Part shown: one piece after another, positions 1 through 13,275 of the stretch
Layout: each line of letters opens with the position of its first letter
How positions within the stretch are numbered: the first letter of the stretch is position 1
Notes under the pieces: generated by a model
The model's input: the letters and a program-made list of their open reading frames with translations, nothing else
Told to the model about the DNA's origin: nothing
The model's database searches: none
NCBI GenBank assembly: GCA_035079385.1
Contig: JAVHKY010000030.1
Span: 992,001 to 1,056,000 of the forward strand
Source: Aspidiotus rigidus
Lineage: Eukaryota; Arthropoda; Insecta; Hemiptera; Diaspididae
Length of the DNA: 64,000 bases
Direction: 5' to 3'
Made by a program: the position numbers and the translations under genes

Positions 1-884
1 AGATTACATATTTTCGCTTTCTGGGAGTGTCGATGCTTTATATATCTGGAGTACGTGTAATTATAACAAGCCACGACAATCAGCTACGCTGATTTACAAA
101 TTTAATGAACTGGAACTTGTAATTGAAAGATACCTCGCTTTTATCACGACTTCAATGCGTTGCCGTAGACACGAATACGCGACTCATGTAGTGGATGCTC
201 CCCTGATGGCTCAGGACAACTTTCTTGTATGCTCGGAATCTGAACTCCAAATTTTGAGTCCTAAAGAATATAAAAGGATAAGAATGGCCAATGAGCCCCC
301 GAGAAGAGCATTTGAAAAACTTGGTGCATCTTAGAAAAGAAAAGAAAAATTGAGGGTCTTGTGCAGGAAAAAACATACACTATTTTCCATTAGTGGAATG
401 GGGTGGGGTGCCAGTAAAGACATTGAAAATGTCAAAAAATACCCCTCACTGGAAAATCATATCCATACCTCGGTTATGAAAACAGATGATTTTCACATTT
501 CCCTTCATCTGAACAGGACATTTTAGTTGGTCCTTCTTACAAAACTGCTGAGGGACAATTAATTCTAACTTGTACATTACACCCTCACTGCGAAAAAAGA
601 AAAGAAAAGTAGTCAAAATCAACTGGTTCGATTTTTTTTGGTTGGTTTGACTCTATTCTTCAGTTAGTTTGACTGTGTTTTGAACTGCCCAAGCAGTCAA
701 CGTGACCTAAAAAAATCAACTGGTTAAATTTGACTATTTTCCCAGTCACTACAACTTTTACTTTTTCTCTTGGAATTCAGAACAAATTTTGGAACCACCA
801 TCTCGATAAATTAATAGAATGATAAGAAATATTCTCCTTTATGAAAATTTACTAGTACAAAGTAATTAGTCTCCAAGCTATATA
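1..884. other. Gene-free flank downstream of gag-like paralogue 1
   Basis: I see no convincing coding sequence here. The stretch from about 610 to 760 contains degenerate copies of an ATCAACTGGTT-type motif among T-rich DNA. Because paralogue 1 runs on the minus strand and ends at 885, the right part probably contains its 3' UTR. I could not identify a canonical poly(A) signal with confidence. Confidence 0.4.
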
Positions 885-3800
885 TCAAAGTATTATACCA
901 AAAGAATCACTGGAGTCACTCGATTCTTCTTCATTATTGAATTCTTCATTTTTCAACTTCTCACTAAGTGTTTGATCTTTTTCATTCTGATTGGTCACAG
1001 TGTTTGCAATAGTTATCAATGAGAGATCACATTTGAGGTTCTTGGATCTTCCTTCATCATGGTCTGAAATTGTACTATTTGGAGTACCCTCTATATTACT
1101 TAATTTGGATAGATTAGCTTCATCAGATTTTATCTTTATTTTATTCCGATCATCAACAACACTCAAAATGGCTAATTTTGATGGGCAAAGTTCATCATCA
1201 GTTTGATGATTTTCATCTCTTGGTCTGAAATAAAACTTTGTTTCTCTCATGTGTATGTTATAATGACAGCAGTCCAGACATTTCTGGTCAGACTGTGGCT
1301 TAAAACAAAATTTCAAACGACAATAACGCGCAGTGTGCCCAAAAAGTTGGCAATTGAAGCACCTTGGCAGGTTTGAGGCGGTATTAATATTTAGAAGCTC
1401 TCCCTCTATTTCAATAGTAGGGGAGATATCAATTTTATGCAGTAATGATTTACTTATTTTCAAAATTGCGGTCTTGACATTTGGTGTCTTGTAAGGTTGA
1501 AATATTATTTTTTGGGGAAAATCTTTAAATTTATCAAACAAGTATGAAGATAATTGAAATGTTGTTATATCCGTAGGCACAGAATTGATGCGAACATAAT
1601 TGGGAGATCCCATCCATTTTATTACCGTGAGGTTGGAAGATCTAGAAATAATAAATCGTAAATAATTAGCTCCTTCTACCGAGTTACAAATTAGAAGAAC
1701 ATCTCTTGAAGGATAGAAAATGGTAGAATTAATAAGAATAGTATATCTTGATTCAATTTTAATATTCCCAAGCTCTTGAGTTACATTGATTGTAGGCGAC
1801 CTTGGTCTTATCAATATAGCTGTTTCATTATTATCAATAGATGATTTAGGTGATTCCAAATCAGTTGGAACTCTATGGCCTATCATTTCTGTCCTTTGAG
1901 GATTTACCTTGAAAATCGCACTACTACTGGTAGCAACAGGTCTCACTGGGGGTCTTTTGGCTAATGTTTTTTGAAGAGATACATTAACTGCATTCACAAT
2001 GTATGGAAGCATCTTATTGACAGTTGTCTCCACTGACTTGTGTACTACGTCAAGTAACACATCATCAGCTTGATGCATTTCTGATGATGCTGCATAAGAA
2101 GTTTCAGAAAAAGATGAATCATTATTTCTCAATTCTTCTCCTGCATAGGCAGTAAAATTTTGTCTGAGATTTTTTGGAGAATGAATGTTAAAAGATTTTG
2201 CTTTGACACTGATTTCTTCCTTTGAAGACTTCAACTCCTTATATATAAACATTTCATCTGCTGGACAAGTATAATTATCAGCTGAATGGTTAGTGTCCTT
2301 TGACATCCCAAGGTATTTATGATTCTCATTAAAATTAATACGATCCGAAAATTTTTCAAATGGAGGAGGATGAACTTTCATACAGCAAAATTTGGAAACA
2401 CAACCAAGACATTGACATTTTGAGCACTGATTAAATTTTGAAGGTATCTCCATTTTCATTTCATTGAAACGTATCCAAACAAAGGGAGAGGATAAGATTT
2501 TCTGCAATGACCTTTCATCAACTTCCAATTTGACTGATATTTTATCCAGTTCTCTTGCACTAGAAATGAATTCTATTCTTGTAGGAGCTTTTCCAAACTT
2601 CCGATGTACTTCTTCACTGATTTCACCTTTGGTTATATCCTTTGGTAAATTGTTCATTATAACTTCAATGCTTGTAAATGTATTTTCAGGTTGGAAAGTT
2701 GTACAGTTATTTGTCTTGAAGCTTGACTTTTCCTCCAAAAGAACATGAATTTCATGCCAACTTCCCTTTACAAGCACCAAGGGAGACACCTTAATCTTGT
2801 CAAACAATGAACTGCTTATATCCAGCAAAGCTATTTTGAAATTTGACTTGGAAAAAAGCTCATAAGATAAAAACTGTACTGTGTATGGTTCTTGCTTGTA
2901 CTTGTGGACTATTATACGACATATTTCAGTATCAATAACTTCTGCTGGCACATCATATATGCCAACTATATGCGAGAGAAAATATGTCAACTTGATATTC
3001 AGTGTTTCAGTTCTATCAATAATAGCTTTATGTAATTTATCAACTTCTTCTTCGGAGTTGCATTTTATAATGATTCCACTATCTAATAACTTGACGACAG
3101 CCGTAATTCCAAAATCGTTAAAATTAATATTACTACGCTTCACTTCCTGGACAGCATAGAATCCCATCATCCATGAGACTATAAGTAGCGTGTTTGCATT
3201 GGAATTGAATACTTTTATACTTTGATCCTCAAGTTCACTGTCAGAGCACCCTTGAGTTTGACTTGATGAAGCAATTTGTTCTTCTACATTAGATGAAGCT
3301 TGTGGGGATGGACCTCCCTTCACTTTGCAAGGTGTTTTCTGAAACAATGATTTATTTGTAGCATCTGAAGAACCTACATGACCCCTCACAAAGGAAGCTG
3401 ATTTTGAAGGCTCGTTTGCAGGTTTTAAAGCATCATTTGCAAGATTTTGATGTTTTAATGTTATTGAATTTGGGATGAACTTTTCCTTTACAGGTGTTGA
3501 TTTTATAAAAGATTTCAAATTTGATCCTTGCAATTGAGATTCAGCGCCTTCAGAACTCTGAAGGTGCAAAATTTGTTTTGCTTCTACAGTTCTCTGCAAT
3601 TTTGATGCTTTGGACATTTCTTGGGTTGATTTCAGCTTGCCTTTAAATGCTGGTAAGGTAGTTTTCTGCTGCCTTGTTTCTAAATCACGTTTAGTAGAGA
3701 CAAGTCCTGGATTGTCTATACGAGTGTCCGCAAGCCGAGAGCTTTGTTCTCTTCTTTTATAATTCTCAGGAGGTACACCTATGGCTAATTTCCCTAGTTT

Positions 3801-4515
3801 TAGGTCAGATGTGGAGTTCTCTTTTCGAGTTGGAGAATGAATCATCTCGTTAGATATAACCGGTTCATTTATTTCAAATGTTTTTGTATTTTGACATGGT
3901 AAGTTTTCTCTGTTATTTGAGAATTTGGTTGAAGTACTAGTCTGCCTGTTTGAGGATGCACTAGCGTCAGGTCTTTTAGTTATAGATTCAGGACCTGATG
4001 GAGATTCCAAAACTGGTACCACAGGCAGTTCATCCACCGTTCTTTTCTGTCTCTGGAGCATTTTTTTACGAGCACTTCTTGTCATACCTGGTTTCATATT
4101 CTGATCTGGATCACCCGTTAGAATTTCAGTAGCTTTATAAAGCCCGGGCTTTTCTTCAGTCTTTTCAGATCCAGATATATTTGTGGAGTCAATTTGTATA
4201 AATTCTTTTTCGTCATCGGAGGGTAAGGTCAGGAGTTTTTGTTCTCTTTTTCGCTCTCTTCTTTGGTAATTCTTCGTCGCTGCTTTACTAGTAATACCTT
4301 CTGAAGACTTGAGATTTTTAGGCACTTTTGAGGCACCAAAAACTACAGCTTGCGCATAGGTTCTTCGTTGTTTTGATGTACTATTTTGAATTGTTTTGGG
4401 AGAGGGGGCCTTTGATATTGGTGGTGAACAACCTTTAGCAACTGCTGCTATCGGTGATTCATTATCTGAGTCTTGCGATGGTGATTTTGTAGAAATGGGC
4501 AATTTTTTAGTTTGG
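885..4515 (-). CDS. Gag-like zinc-knuckle protein, paralogue 1 (main exon)
   Basis: An uninterrupted frame of about 1,205 codons begins without an ATG, and a splice acceptor (TTTCAG at 4516-4521) lies at its 5' end, so an upstream coding exon is expected. Residues 1-430 are low-complexity and basic, with a TYAQAV motif near residue 50 and an SARKK motif near 145. An RRM-like gag module follows at about 436-690. The central zinc cassette (about 690-760) is decayed: the knuckle reads C-x2-C-x4-C-x4-C, and the cysteine pair of the second module is gone. A helical linker (about 810-850) leads to a second gag module (about 890-1045). An intact terminal cassette follows (about 1046-1105), with the knuckle C-x2-C-x4-H-x4-C and then CLDCC...NH...CP. 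The layout matches LINE ORF1/Gag (PRE_C2HC-like) proteins, which bind nucleic acid. No RT or endonuclease is attached. A host, domesticated role is inferred; the alternative is an orphan LINE ORF1. Confidence 0.75.
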
Positions 4516-4517
4516 CT

Positions 4518-7480
4518 GAAACATGGGAATTGAGTTACAATCTATAAAAAAATTATTCAATACAACTTGCAAATTGGTAGTTGATAAAAATTAGGCACTG
4601 TTCTAAAACTTCCACGCCAATTCCGGTATTCTTGAATTTTCAAATTTTGACCTCTATTCTTATAATAGTTTGGTCGATTTTTTCTAACACAATTAGTTGA
4701 GAGGAATAAAAACCTAGTTTCACAAGTAGAAAACATCAATATTCCCAAGTCCTTTCATTCTTTTTATTGCAAAGAATGATTAAATGAATAATGTTTTATT
4801 TTGTAGCATTTGTCGTACTCAAGAATTTAGGATGTAGTTCAATAAACAAATTTTTCAGTGAACGTTCATACTTTAGGTAAAGTAACTGAAGTAATAAATT
4901 TTTTCTGCCTTTATACTATACAACTAAGCTTTTTCAAGCCTTTCTTAGGGTGTATTAAAGCTTGGTCAAGACAAAACGATCACAATCAAAATTCATTAAT
5001 GAAAAACGGGAAAAGTAATATTGAATAAAAACTCACTAGTCATCTCCAGTGAGGCTACATTGCTATTTCTCGCGCATGAGGTGGTAGCAAAAACCATTCT
5101 GCCATTGAACTGGATACAAATTTTGAAACACTTTCCGTCAACTCCGAAAAATTCATTTGCAAGCGCACAAAAAAGGAAGGTACTCTAGTTTCAGAACCTA
5201 GATTTTCCATCAAAATATAATGAATTATTGAGTTTTGAGTCAAAGAAGAGCATTCAATCATCAAAGAGAGTTATTTCTACTTCTTGCAACTGGGGCTGAG
5301 AAACGTGGGACAAAATGCTCTCCAGATTTTTGCAAATATTTGTACACATCACCTGCAAAATGAATGCGCGGTCACCTCGTGTGCTCAAGGTCGCCGATTT
5401 CAGCCTCACTGGAAATAGAGAGTAGCAAACTTGTACTATTTTTTTATTATTTTATAAATCTTGCCATATTAGATATATATTTTTTATACAAAATATCTCA
5501 TTGAAAAAAAATGAAAATATTTACCGAGAAAAATAAAATGTTTGAGCAGTATGTAGTTTGAACAATTCCCAATAGCAAATTATTCACCAAGGCAGGCTTC
5601 AGTTTTAGTAAATTCAAGTTTCAATGGGGATTTCAAGAAATTTTTGGATTTTATTTCAACTTATAACCGAGAATGCTTAAAACAAGAGAAGGACTCCGAT
5701 GAAATGACCAGCAAGAGAGGTTGAAGGTCAAGCTGCACACAATACAAAAACTTATTAATGGTATTGAAAGAGCTCGCGCTTCAATTTTTGCTGTTCTTTT
5801 AACAATAAGCACGGATACAAGTAGCTAAATCTTGCTTTCATCATCAAGAGGAACTCAGTCATTTAGCTCTTAAAGTGAGTGCGAAACTTGCAGAATTATT
5901 CACTATATACTCGTAGAAGTGAGAATTTATCGTGCTCATTCTCAGCACTGTCTACTCGTAAATTGATAGCCACATGTATGCGAGACAGCTGCGGTATAAA
6001 AGTAAATCTCTCTCCGTGTACATAATTTCACGGTAAATATGTACAAGATTTGATCATGATATGAAATAATTCTGTAACTAATTCAACTGGAAATTGTCAT
6101 AAAACCATCAGACAATAACAGGAAATTATTCTCACCTATTGACAGAATTGACTCGGCTTAGTGACAAATTCAACCAACACAATGTGACCATGAAAACAGA
6201 GTACTTCATTTTGGTATAAATATTTTCTACAAAGATATTTTGCAAGCACAAAGATCAATGCCAATTTGAATATCAAAATACAATTGTGCTTCTGGTGGAA
6301 GACTGCACAAAATGTTTCACTTATTTAACAAATAAGTAATACTGATTGAATACATACAAATCAGACACCCACAAGTGTGTTGGTGAGTTGAATTGAAATT
6401 TATATGAATTTCAAATAAGAGAGTTTGAGTCATAATGCTCAAAAAGGAATCAATTTTGACGTACAGTAAGACAACAAGAAATAATTCCAGGAATATACAC
6501 CAATTCATAGTTTGATTTTAATAGGAGACCTACGTCACAACAGCGTGCCAAGAGTAAATATGAGCTTCCTGGATTCTGTTTGTAATTAAAGACATCATAA
6601 AATAATTGAATTCTTGCTTTTAATTGATGAATAGAAAATTGCACAAGTATTTTTTTCACTAGGCAATGCAATTACAGTGAATTTTATGATCAAGTACTTC
6701 AAAATATTTAGAAACGTAACTTCTAAAAAGAGTTTCCTGACTTCTAGCATTAAATCAAACATTATGAAGATGTCAAGTCCTTCCTGATGACGTAATAACC
6801 TTTCACAACTGCCTTCTCCAGAGCTTCATACCTAAAGCCCAAATGAAAAATTTTTTAAAGTATTTTTTCTGTGAAGCGTTAATTATCTTGCTACTGATAG
6901 ACACGATATGTTTTTGAGCCAGAAGTCTGTCTGATGGTTTCACAAATTAACGTGATCGAATGGACCAGATTTTTTGGCGATATAAATAAATACTAAGCCT
7001 AGGCTAACATCACAAATTTACGATTATTTAGCTTATATAATGTGTTCATGTATAGTCTAAGCCTCCTAAATCTTGAATCACCTTCTGCACTCAGCTCCTT
7101 ACATTGGTATAAATATATATGGTGTTTGCTTTACATATGGAATGTCAAGTTCAACTTTTTCAAGTCAAGGCCACGCCTATCGTAAGCCGTCATCAGAGAT
7201 TTGAATCTTGGGAGTTGAAAACTCGCTGACCACCTAGTGAGCTCCTCGGGGTTGCGTTCATTAACTTTGTTAATTAAGGCTTATGGGAGTTACTCGCAAG
7301 CAGTGTCAAGTTCGGAGGTCGGAATTTGTCTAGGTCCTCCTCCTATATCACCTATAGCTGGGAGGTCAACATTTTTTCTTGTCCTGTAACCTTAGGTCAA
7401 CCTCGGACGCGCCCGAGGCCACAGAAATTTCCTAAAGATATTCTCAACAACAGGTTCCCCACTGAAGACTGTTGCAACCC
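4518..7480. other. Intergenic DNA between gag-like paralogues 1 and 2 (5' side of paralogue 1)
   Basis: AT-rich sequence with no supported gene. It should contain the first exon(s) and promoter of paralogue 1. A donor-like CTA/GTGAGT at about 5032-5040 on the minus strand follows an ATG, but its phase does not fit the obvious acceptor at 4516-4517, so I do not call an exon. From about 7,320 the sequence includes a copy of a dispersed motif containing ACCTATAGCT and GGAGGTC. Confidence 0.4.
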
Positions 7481-7484
7481 CAAA

Positions 7485-7905
7485 TATACGGGAAAAACTA
7501 GAAAACGAAGCTTTGAAGCTGTGGACAAAAGATTGGAATAAGTGCCTAGAAAATGGATAAAGGTGCTCGTAAAGTAACCTGGCACAGAATTTGAGCCATG
7601 TTTCTGACTTGACCGGAGAGTAAGCGGACATTCAGCCTTTGCGGATTATCTGCGTCAATGCGGAACCGAGGAAGGATCTGCAAAACATATTTTGACTATA
7701 TGTAGCAAACACGCCAATGGGAAACCAACAGTATTGGGGAGCCTGGAACAGAGACATATATTTGGGTGGCAATTTAGGTGAGAAGGCAAATCCTACTAAT
7801 TGGCTCAGGGAAGAGCACAGAATGCAGCTGTGACGCGATCGCAGCTCAACAGAATAACTATATAATCCTGGCAATATGTAAAACATGTCTTTGGCATCAC
7901 TCTAC
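7485..7905 (+). pseudogene. Non-LTR retrotransposon ORF2 C-terminal fragment (R1/Jockey-like)
   Basis: Broken plus-strand reading frames resemble the C-terminal end of R1/Jockey-type ORF2 proteins. A segment reading like LWTKDWNKC (about 7,505-7,540) is followed by an LTGxSGHSAFADYL-type segment (about 7,605-7,650) and a TEEGSAKHIL segment. The latter corresponds to the usual EEEtaeHvLf..C stretch. A related fragment lies on the minus strand near 31.9-32.3 kb, and the two share the LW..NWNKC and AFAxYL...H(I)L blocks. Stops and frameshifts show that it is dead. It sits between two gag-like genes, but I see no evidence that it was ever their ORF2. Confidence 0.5.
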
Positions 7906-8733
7906 AGATTCTGATTGACCTTGACCTATATAGAAACAAAAAGACAGTGTTCTTTACGTGATTATTGGCTGGACAATTATTGACCGGTACAAGATGTCAT
8001 CTGAAGTGGTTTTCATTTATTTAATTTTGACTCCATCTGCACAACAATTTACAAGATATGAATGAACTTCTTTCCTAGCATGTAATAATCTTCATTTCTC
8101 ATTACTTGGAATTGGCATTTGTGAGGGTGGGGAATAATTTCAGGCTAATTTATCAGTATACAAGTATAGTATGCCCCTTTCTGCTGAGGCTACTTTGAAG
8201 TGTTCCATCATGGAGAACAATTTGAAATTTTATTGAATAAAGTTCAAATTTTAAGAATACTTTTTCCAAGTCCATCTCCTATCACCTACAGCTGAAAGGT
8301 CAAAATTTTTCCAAGTCTCATATTTTGCCAGGGTAGCGGCCGTCGTTTTTCTCAATCTTACCCCCCATAAATAGATTCTATGTTAAAATTTTGTCCACGT
8401 TAACTCTCAGGGAGACCAAGCTCAATTAAACATAAGTTGTACATTTCAGTATTTGGAATTTCTGACGATTAGTATTTTATAGTTTTATCTTATCATCTCT
8501 CACTTTATTTTACTTCCAATTCATTTTTTATTGTAAAATATTCTAGAAATCCAATCTCAGATTATTCAGCGGTATACTCATAAAATAAACCAAACACTCA
8601 AAGAAATTATTTTTCAAGTTTGGGAATTGAAATATTCAATGAGACAAAGGATATTTTTACTCACTACATTTTCACCAGAATATTCTTCACAAATAGCAAA
8701 TTGCTCAAATTGTGCAGTTCTAGTTAGGAATCC
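7906..8733. other. Intergenic DNA downstream of paralogue 2
   Basis: No gene is seen. It includes a copy of the dispersed CTCCTATCACCTA...AGGTCAAAATTTTTCC motif near 8,275-8,325. An AATAAA hexamer on the minus strand (8527-8532) lies about 200 bases past the stop of paralogue 2 and is a plausible poly(A) signal. Confidence 0.35.
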
Positions 8734-11700
8734 TTAGTTATATTCGCGATAATTTTGATTTGTTGTAAATGAAAGTTTTGTTGGGCAGGATTCTGCACCC
8801 GTCACATGGTTTACATCTCGAGGTCTGAAGCGAAAACCAGTATCCTGTAGCTGTCTGTTATAGTTGCAACAGTCAAGACACTGCTCATCCTGGCGAGGCG
8901 ATGGACGAGACGCTGCTATACAAGTGTCCCTTTGGTGGCCGAGAAGGCGACACCCTTCGCAACGAGAAGGCCAGAAAATAGTATCAATTCTGAATGGCCT
9001 GTCTTCAATCAGAATTCTAGGATTTGCGCGAATCTTCTGAAGCAGAGTCTCACTTATGATAAATATAGCAATTTTCCCTTTCCCAGGTCTTCTGTAGGGT
9101 TTGAATTGTACTTTCTCAGGGCCTTCTTCAAACTTCTGTTCAATATAATCAAAAAGCTGTTCAGCTGTCATCTGCTCGGGAATATTATCAATACGAGCTT
9201 TGATAGCGGTCCCTCTCCATGGTAATAGTGTTAATGGTGATTGTGGTGAATGCGTGATAACATTCCGCAAATAATCGGCACCCTCAAATGAGTCACAAAT
9301 CAAAAGAACATTACCTGAAACAGGGTAAAAGATTGCCCGGTCCACAGCAAAATTTTCAACATTCACTTTCAACTTTACAAGTTCTCTAATGATATCCATT
9401 TTTGAATTTTTTATTCCAATAAGTACAGCTTTTCTGCTATTTTCAGAGGGCACAAATTCTTTGAATGTTGTTTCTTTCTCTTTCCCATTAGCATAGTAAG
9501 TAGATTCCCCTGATGGTCTCATCTTGGCCAGAGATTTATTTACCGCTTCAGCAATTGACTGGTCCAATAAAGGTCGCACACGAGCCAATGTTAGCTGAAC
9601 CGATTGCTCCACTGCTTCTTGAAATCTCTCACTGACTATAGAACTGGACGATTCACCAGAAGTTGAGCGAGGTGAATCGAGAGGTAATCCTGAGAATGAA
9701 GGAGTAGAAACTTTAAGCTCTGAACTTCTACTTCCATTTCCATTTGTGCCAATGCCTTGCTTATACCTCAAATAGTTTAGAAGGTAGGCAATTTTTGTTG
9801 GGCATTCGTCATCATCAGTCATATGGTTTGCATCTCTCCCCTTCCCTTCCACATTTCCATAACGATCATTATATTCACAACAGTCTATGCACATCTGGTC
9901 TTTTGTTGGAGGAGGACAAGATTTTGCGCGGCATGACTTCCCAAGATGGCCCAGAAGGTGACATTTAGGGCATCGATGGACTGGTAATGAGGTGCAAATC
10001 TTTTTTTTAGAGCCTTTTAATTGAAGGGCAGGGGAGATGATAATTTTCTCCAACAATCCTCCACTAATAAATATGATTGCCATCCTCTCATTCTGTGGAT
10101 CAGTCACAAATTGTACCTTTGCCGGACTTTCCCCGTACTTTTTATCAATATTTCTACTAATATCATCTTCAGTGACATCATTTGTCAAGTTATTCATCCA
10201 TACATCAAATATTTGCCGTTTTGTATGAGATGAAAAAGGTTCATAATGGGCAAGTTGTTCTTGATCAGCAAGCGAGAAGATATGCAGCTGATGTTTCACC
10301 CATCGCACATTAATACTTGGGGAGATCCTCATTAAATCCCATAAGAAATTACTAACATCCAATAAAGCTATTTTTTCATCTTCTGCTCCACCAGGTTCGT
10401 ATGGTACAAATAGAATCTTATAAGCCATAATTCCATATTTCTGGGATATGCTGAATTGTAGTTCTATATCTGTGGTCTTCATTGGCACCTTATGTATGCA
10501 AACTATCCGTGAGCTAAAACCAGTCAATTGTACATGAAGCTGTTTAAATTTACTTGAAATTATCTTTTGCAAACCTATGGCCCCAGCCTCGGAATCACAT
10601 CGCACTAATACACCACTGTGAAGCAGTTTGACAACGTCAGTGGCGCCAAAGTAGTAGGGATTAATGCCACTTTTATCAAGTAGTGTCATTGTATCAGTCG
10701 CAGGTACCTTGGATAAAATGAGCAAAACGTTTTGTTCAGATGCGAGCATATCCTCAGTTGGATACGCATCTTGGTTTTCCTCTCCTTGTGTATGAATTCT
10801 TAAAGATGAGAACGTTTCTTTGCTGTTTACATTACCATTATTTTCTTTCCCTACTTCTGAATTTTGGTTTTCATCTTTTATTGTCAAATTTTTCATGATC
10901 CCCTGATTTTCAGATAGGAGTGCACCAGTCTTCTCAGGTAATGTAGGTTTTTCAATGTTCGAGACATTGAAACGTGGAGAAGTACTCATTTGCTTTTGAT
11001 CTTGCGAGCTAATTATGATAGATGCATTTTTGAGATCTCCTGTCCCATGTAATTTTACTCCTAGATTTCTAATGAAACTTTTTTGTGGTGATATAGATGC
11101 TCTTAAATTCATTGATGACGTTTCTGGAATGTCGATGGGCTCGATAGACTTCACTGTAACAGTGGAAGCTAAATTTTGATTCATAGACGTTTTAGATGAA
11201 GTTTCTTGATGATTTATGGGATCAACAGACTTCTCGGTAACAGAGGAAACTGAATTTTTATCCGGGACCGCACGAACAGGCCCTGTTTTATTCAGTTGGG
11301 AGTTTTCAACTGATACGTGACCACCAGTTTGAATTCTATTCTCCGAGTCGATTTTATTAGATTGTTTCTCAATTTGAGAACCATGGCTACTTTCACTTTC
11401 AGGTAATGAAGGAGGAGAAATTGATACCTGGTCAGGAACAGGAGAGGTCTGGAACCTTCTTTCTTTGTCATAGTTGCTCGAAGAAGACAAGTTGTGGGTT
11501 AATTTCTCGCTCGCAGGCTCAAAACTGAAGTCTTCTGGAGAGAGAGTTTGTTCCCAAAATAACTCGTGCACTTTATTCGTATCAGGTGACATACTTTCGG
11601 ACACGTCTTCAGCCTTCTTCTTTCTAGTCTCATGTCGCCGCATATTTCGTTTAGCAGCTTTGCTCATAGTACTTTCTGAAGACTTTCCTTTACTATCGGT

Positions 11701-11896
11701 GCTTTTTGGGGGAGCACTTTTCACTACCTGCGCATACGATTTCGACTGTTTAGGAACTCTTACTGGTTTAATTTTGTTGGCAGTTTCTCCCAGCGATAGT
11801 GTAGATGTAGCACTCCAACCCGTCTTACTTGCAATCACAGGTCCTGCTTTTGACGACAGATTTTCCGAGTTAGAAGATCCTGATGCCTTATTTGGA
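8734..11896 (-). CDS. Gag-like zinc-knuckle protein, paralogue 2 (main exon)
   Basis: This intact frame is best read as the second coding exon. It starts after a TTCTAG acceptor (AG at 11897-11898) and joins ATG-GAC-AA from 11983-11990, giving an N-terminus MDNPNKASG. Residue numbers here are for the frame opened at 11928. A SYAQVV motif and a basic SKAAKRNMRR stretch lie in the disordered N-terminal region. A gag module occupies about 398-650, starting VLLILSK and containing the IVCIHKVP and KIALLDV blocks. A full zinc cassette is at about 652-705: RCPKCHLLGHLGKSC, then CIDCC...NH...CP. A helical linker (about 755-800) leads to the second gag module (about 820-985) and the terminal cassette (about 988-1040: RCEGCRLLGHQRDTC, CLDCC...NH...CP). 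Both cassettes keep all ligands, unlike paralogue 1. Predicted role: nucleic-acid binding or multimerising Gag-like protein. No ORF2 follows within 4 kb. Confidence 0.78.
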
Positions 11897-11982
11897 CTAG
11901 AACACACATATTGATTGAAGTGCGACAAAATGAAAAAATGATACTTGAATTGAGATGAATCTTAGAAAAAATATATATTTAC

Positions 11983-12003
11983 TTGTCCATTTCTGGGGGC
12001 GAG
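11983..12003 (-). CDS. Predicted first coding exon of gag-like paralogue 2
   Basis: On the minus strand a TTTCAG acceptor (AG at 12004-12005) precedes a short segment with an ATG at 11990-11988 and a GTAAAT donor at 11982. It codes for M-D plus two bases. The main exon begins with one base, so the junction restores the codon AAT and the frame stays open (M-D-N-P-N-K). The intervening intron is 86 bases (11897-11982). The segment also has its own upstream acceptor, so a 5' non-coding exon lies further out. This is a sequence-based prediction without transcript support, but paralogue 3 shows the same phase and arrangement. Confidence 0.55.
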
Positions 12004-12955
12004 CTGAAACAGTGAATCAGAGAAAAAGTTGGACTCCGTTAAAAAGCATACCAGAGGAAGAATGATTAACAAATGAACAAAAGTGACCTAGGCTTCGATT
12101 GCTATGAATGGAAGTTTCCTTATCCTATAGAACTACGATAACGTATTCTCAAAGTTCATAATATAATTAATTGTGAACCTTTTGTATTGTGACAAGTTTT
12201 CTAGGTACTTTGCAGGGAAATCGATATTAGAAGCAAAGTTATTTCTCTTCAATGAATGATCACAATAATTCCAAATTTTAATAAGATTTCACTCGATGAA
12301 TGAAGTTTTTGAATTGATTTTAGGAAAAACAAATCATCTTCACTTACGCAATGATAATTGTGACTTCATTTATTATTATGACTACCATCAAGATGAACAG
12401 GTCGATCGAAAATTTGTTGTAGTTCATATTTCAACAGTCGATAATTACGATCGTGATTACGCCACAGCGGAAATGAGCTCGTTCTCACGTAATTCATAGA
12501 TATAAGTCAGGATGTAATTTTTTCGGCATTGCTTGATATCAATTCCACAAAAATTTTCCTGATGCCATCACAGACCGTGTGCTTTCTTACACTAAGAGAT
12601 GTAATTTACAAAATATTGAGCAAATATAAGTCTCGTGTTGGTAAAATTCAGCTGAGTCTTGCGTAAATTATTCGAAAATTGTTGTTTGATCAATTGTACA
12701 CGAGCTTGAAACAATTATGGAAGCCCTCCTCTACTTACCAAAAGAAAAATATTAAAATAACGAGCTAATGTGTAAAAAAAAATTCTGTGATAATGAACCT
12801 GATGAAATGGTTCTGCTCGGGATAAATTTGCAGAATGATTTACCAAGTCCTTGTTGATTATTAACAAATATGTAATTACATACACCAATAATATTGAATG
12901 CACAACATATGGGAACGCCTAAGAAGCCACTTTTTGTGCGCAGAAATAGTATTTA
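12004..12955. other. Intergenic DNA upstream of gag-like paralogue 2
   Basis: AT-rich sequence with no supported gene. By position it should contain the promoter and 5' UTR exon(s) of paralogue 2 on the minus strand. I did not identify a convincing core-promoter motif. Confidence 0.35.
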
Positions 12956-13275
12956 TCAGTGAACTGAGTATACGCACTAGACTGTCCACTATCTGCAAAC
13001 AACAAATTCTAAAATTCTTTGGCCATATCATCCGTAGACTTTTGGGTAACTTGGAGAAACTGGTGGGCCAGGGAAAAGTCGAGGGTAAAAGACTAAGAGG
13101 TCACTTGCCAAAGCGATGGATCGATCAGGTCAAGGAGATTTCGGATCAGCCCCTGGAACGAGCTTTATAAAGAGCAGGGGATCGGACAAACTGGGAACTA
13201 GTGGTAAAAATTTGTTGATGGATCGCCGAGGCTTCAGACATGAAGCACAAGGACCGATGATGATGATGATGTTAC
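12956..13275 (+). pseudogene. 3' end of a non-LTR retrotransposon (RT C-terminus plus GAT tail)
   Basis: The plus strand encodes a stretch reading ISELSIRTRLSTICKQQILKFFGHI, then a GKVEGKRLRGHLPKRWIDQVKEI-like segment. This is the usual C-terminus of arthropod 'endonuclease-reverse transcriptase' LINEs. The copy ends with a conserved GCTTCAGACATGAAGCACAA block and a (GAT)n tail at about 13,256-13,272. The same segment and tail occur at 39.43-40.02 kb. It is 5'-truncated, as expected for target-primed reverse transcription. Confidence 0.7.

Noticed and set aside
5032..5110. First coding exon for gag-like paralogue 1
   Set aside because: An ATG and a GTGAGT donor exist on the minus strand, but the exon would end in phase 1. 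The clear acceptor at 4516-4517 needs phase 2, and the only phase-compatible acceptor lacks a pyrimidine tract.
11474..11914. 146-codon plus-strand frame opposite paralogue 2
   Set aside because: It is the antisense shadow of the Ser-rich N-terminal part of the minus-strand gene.
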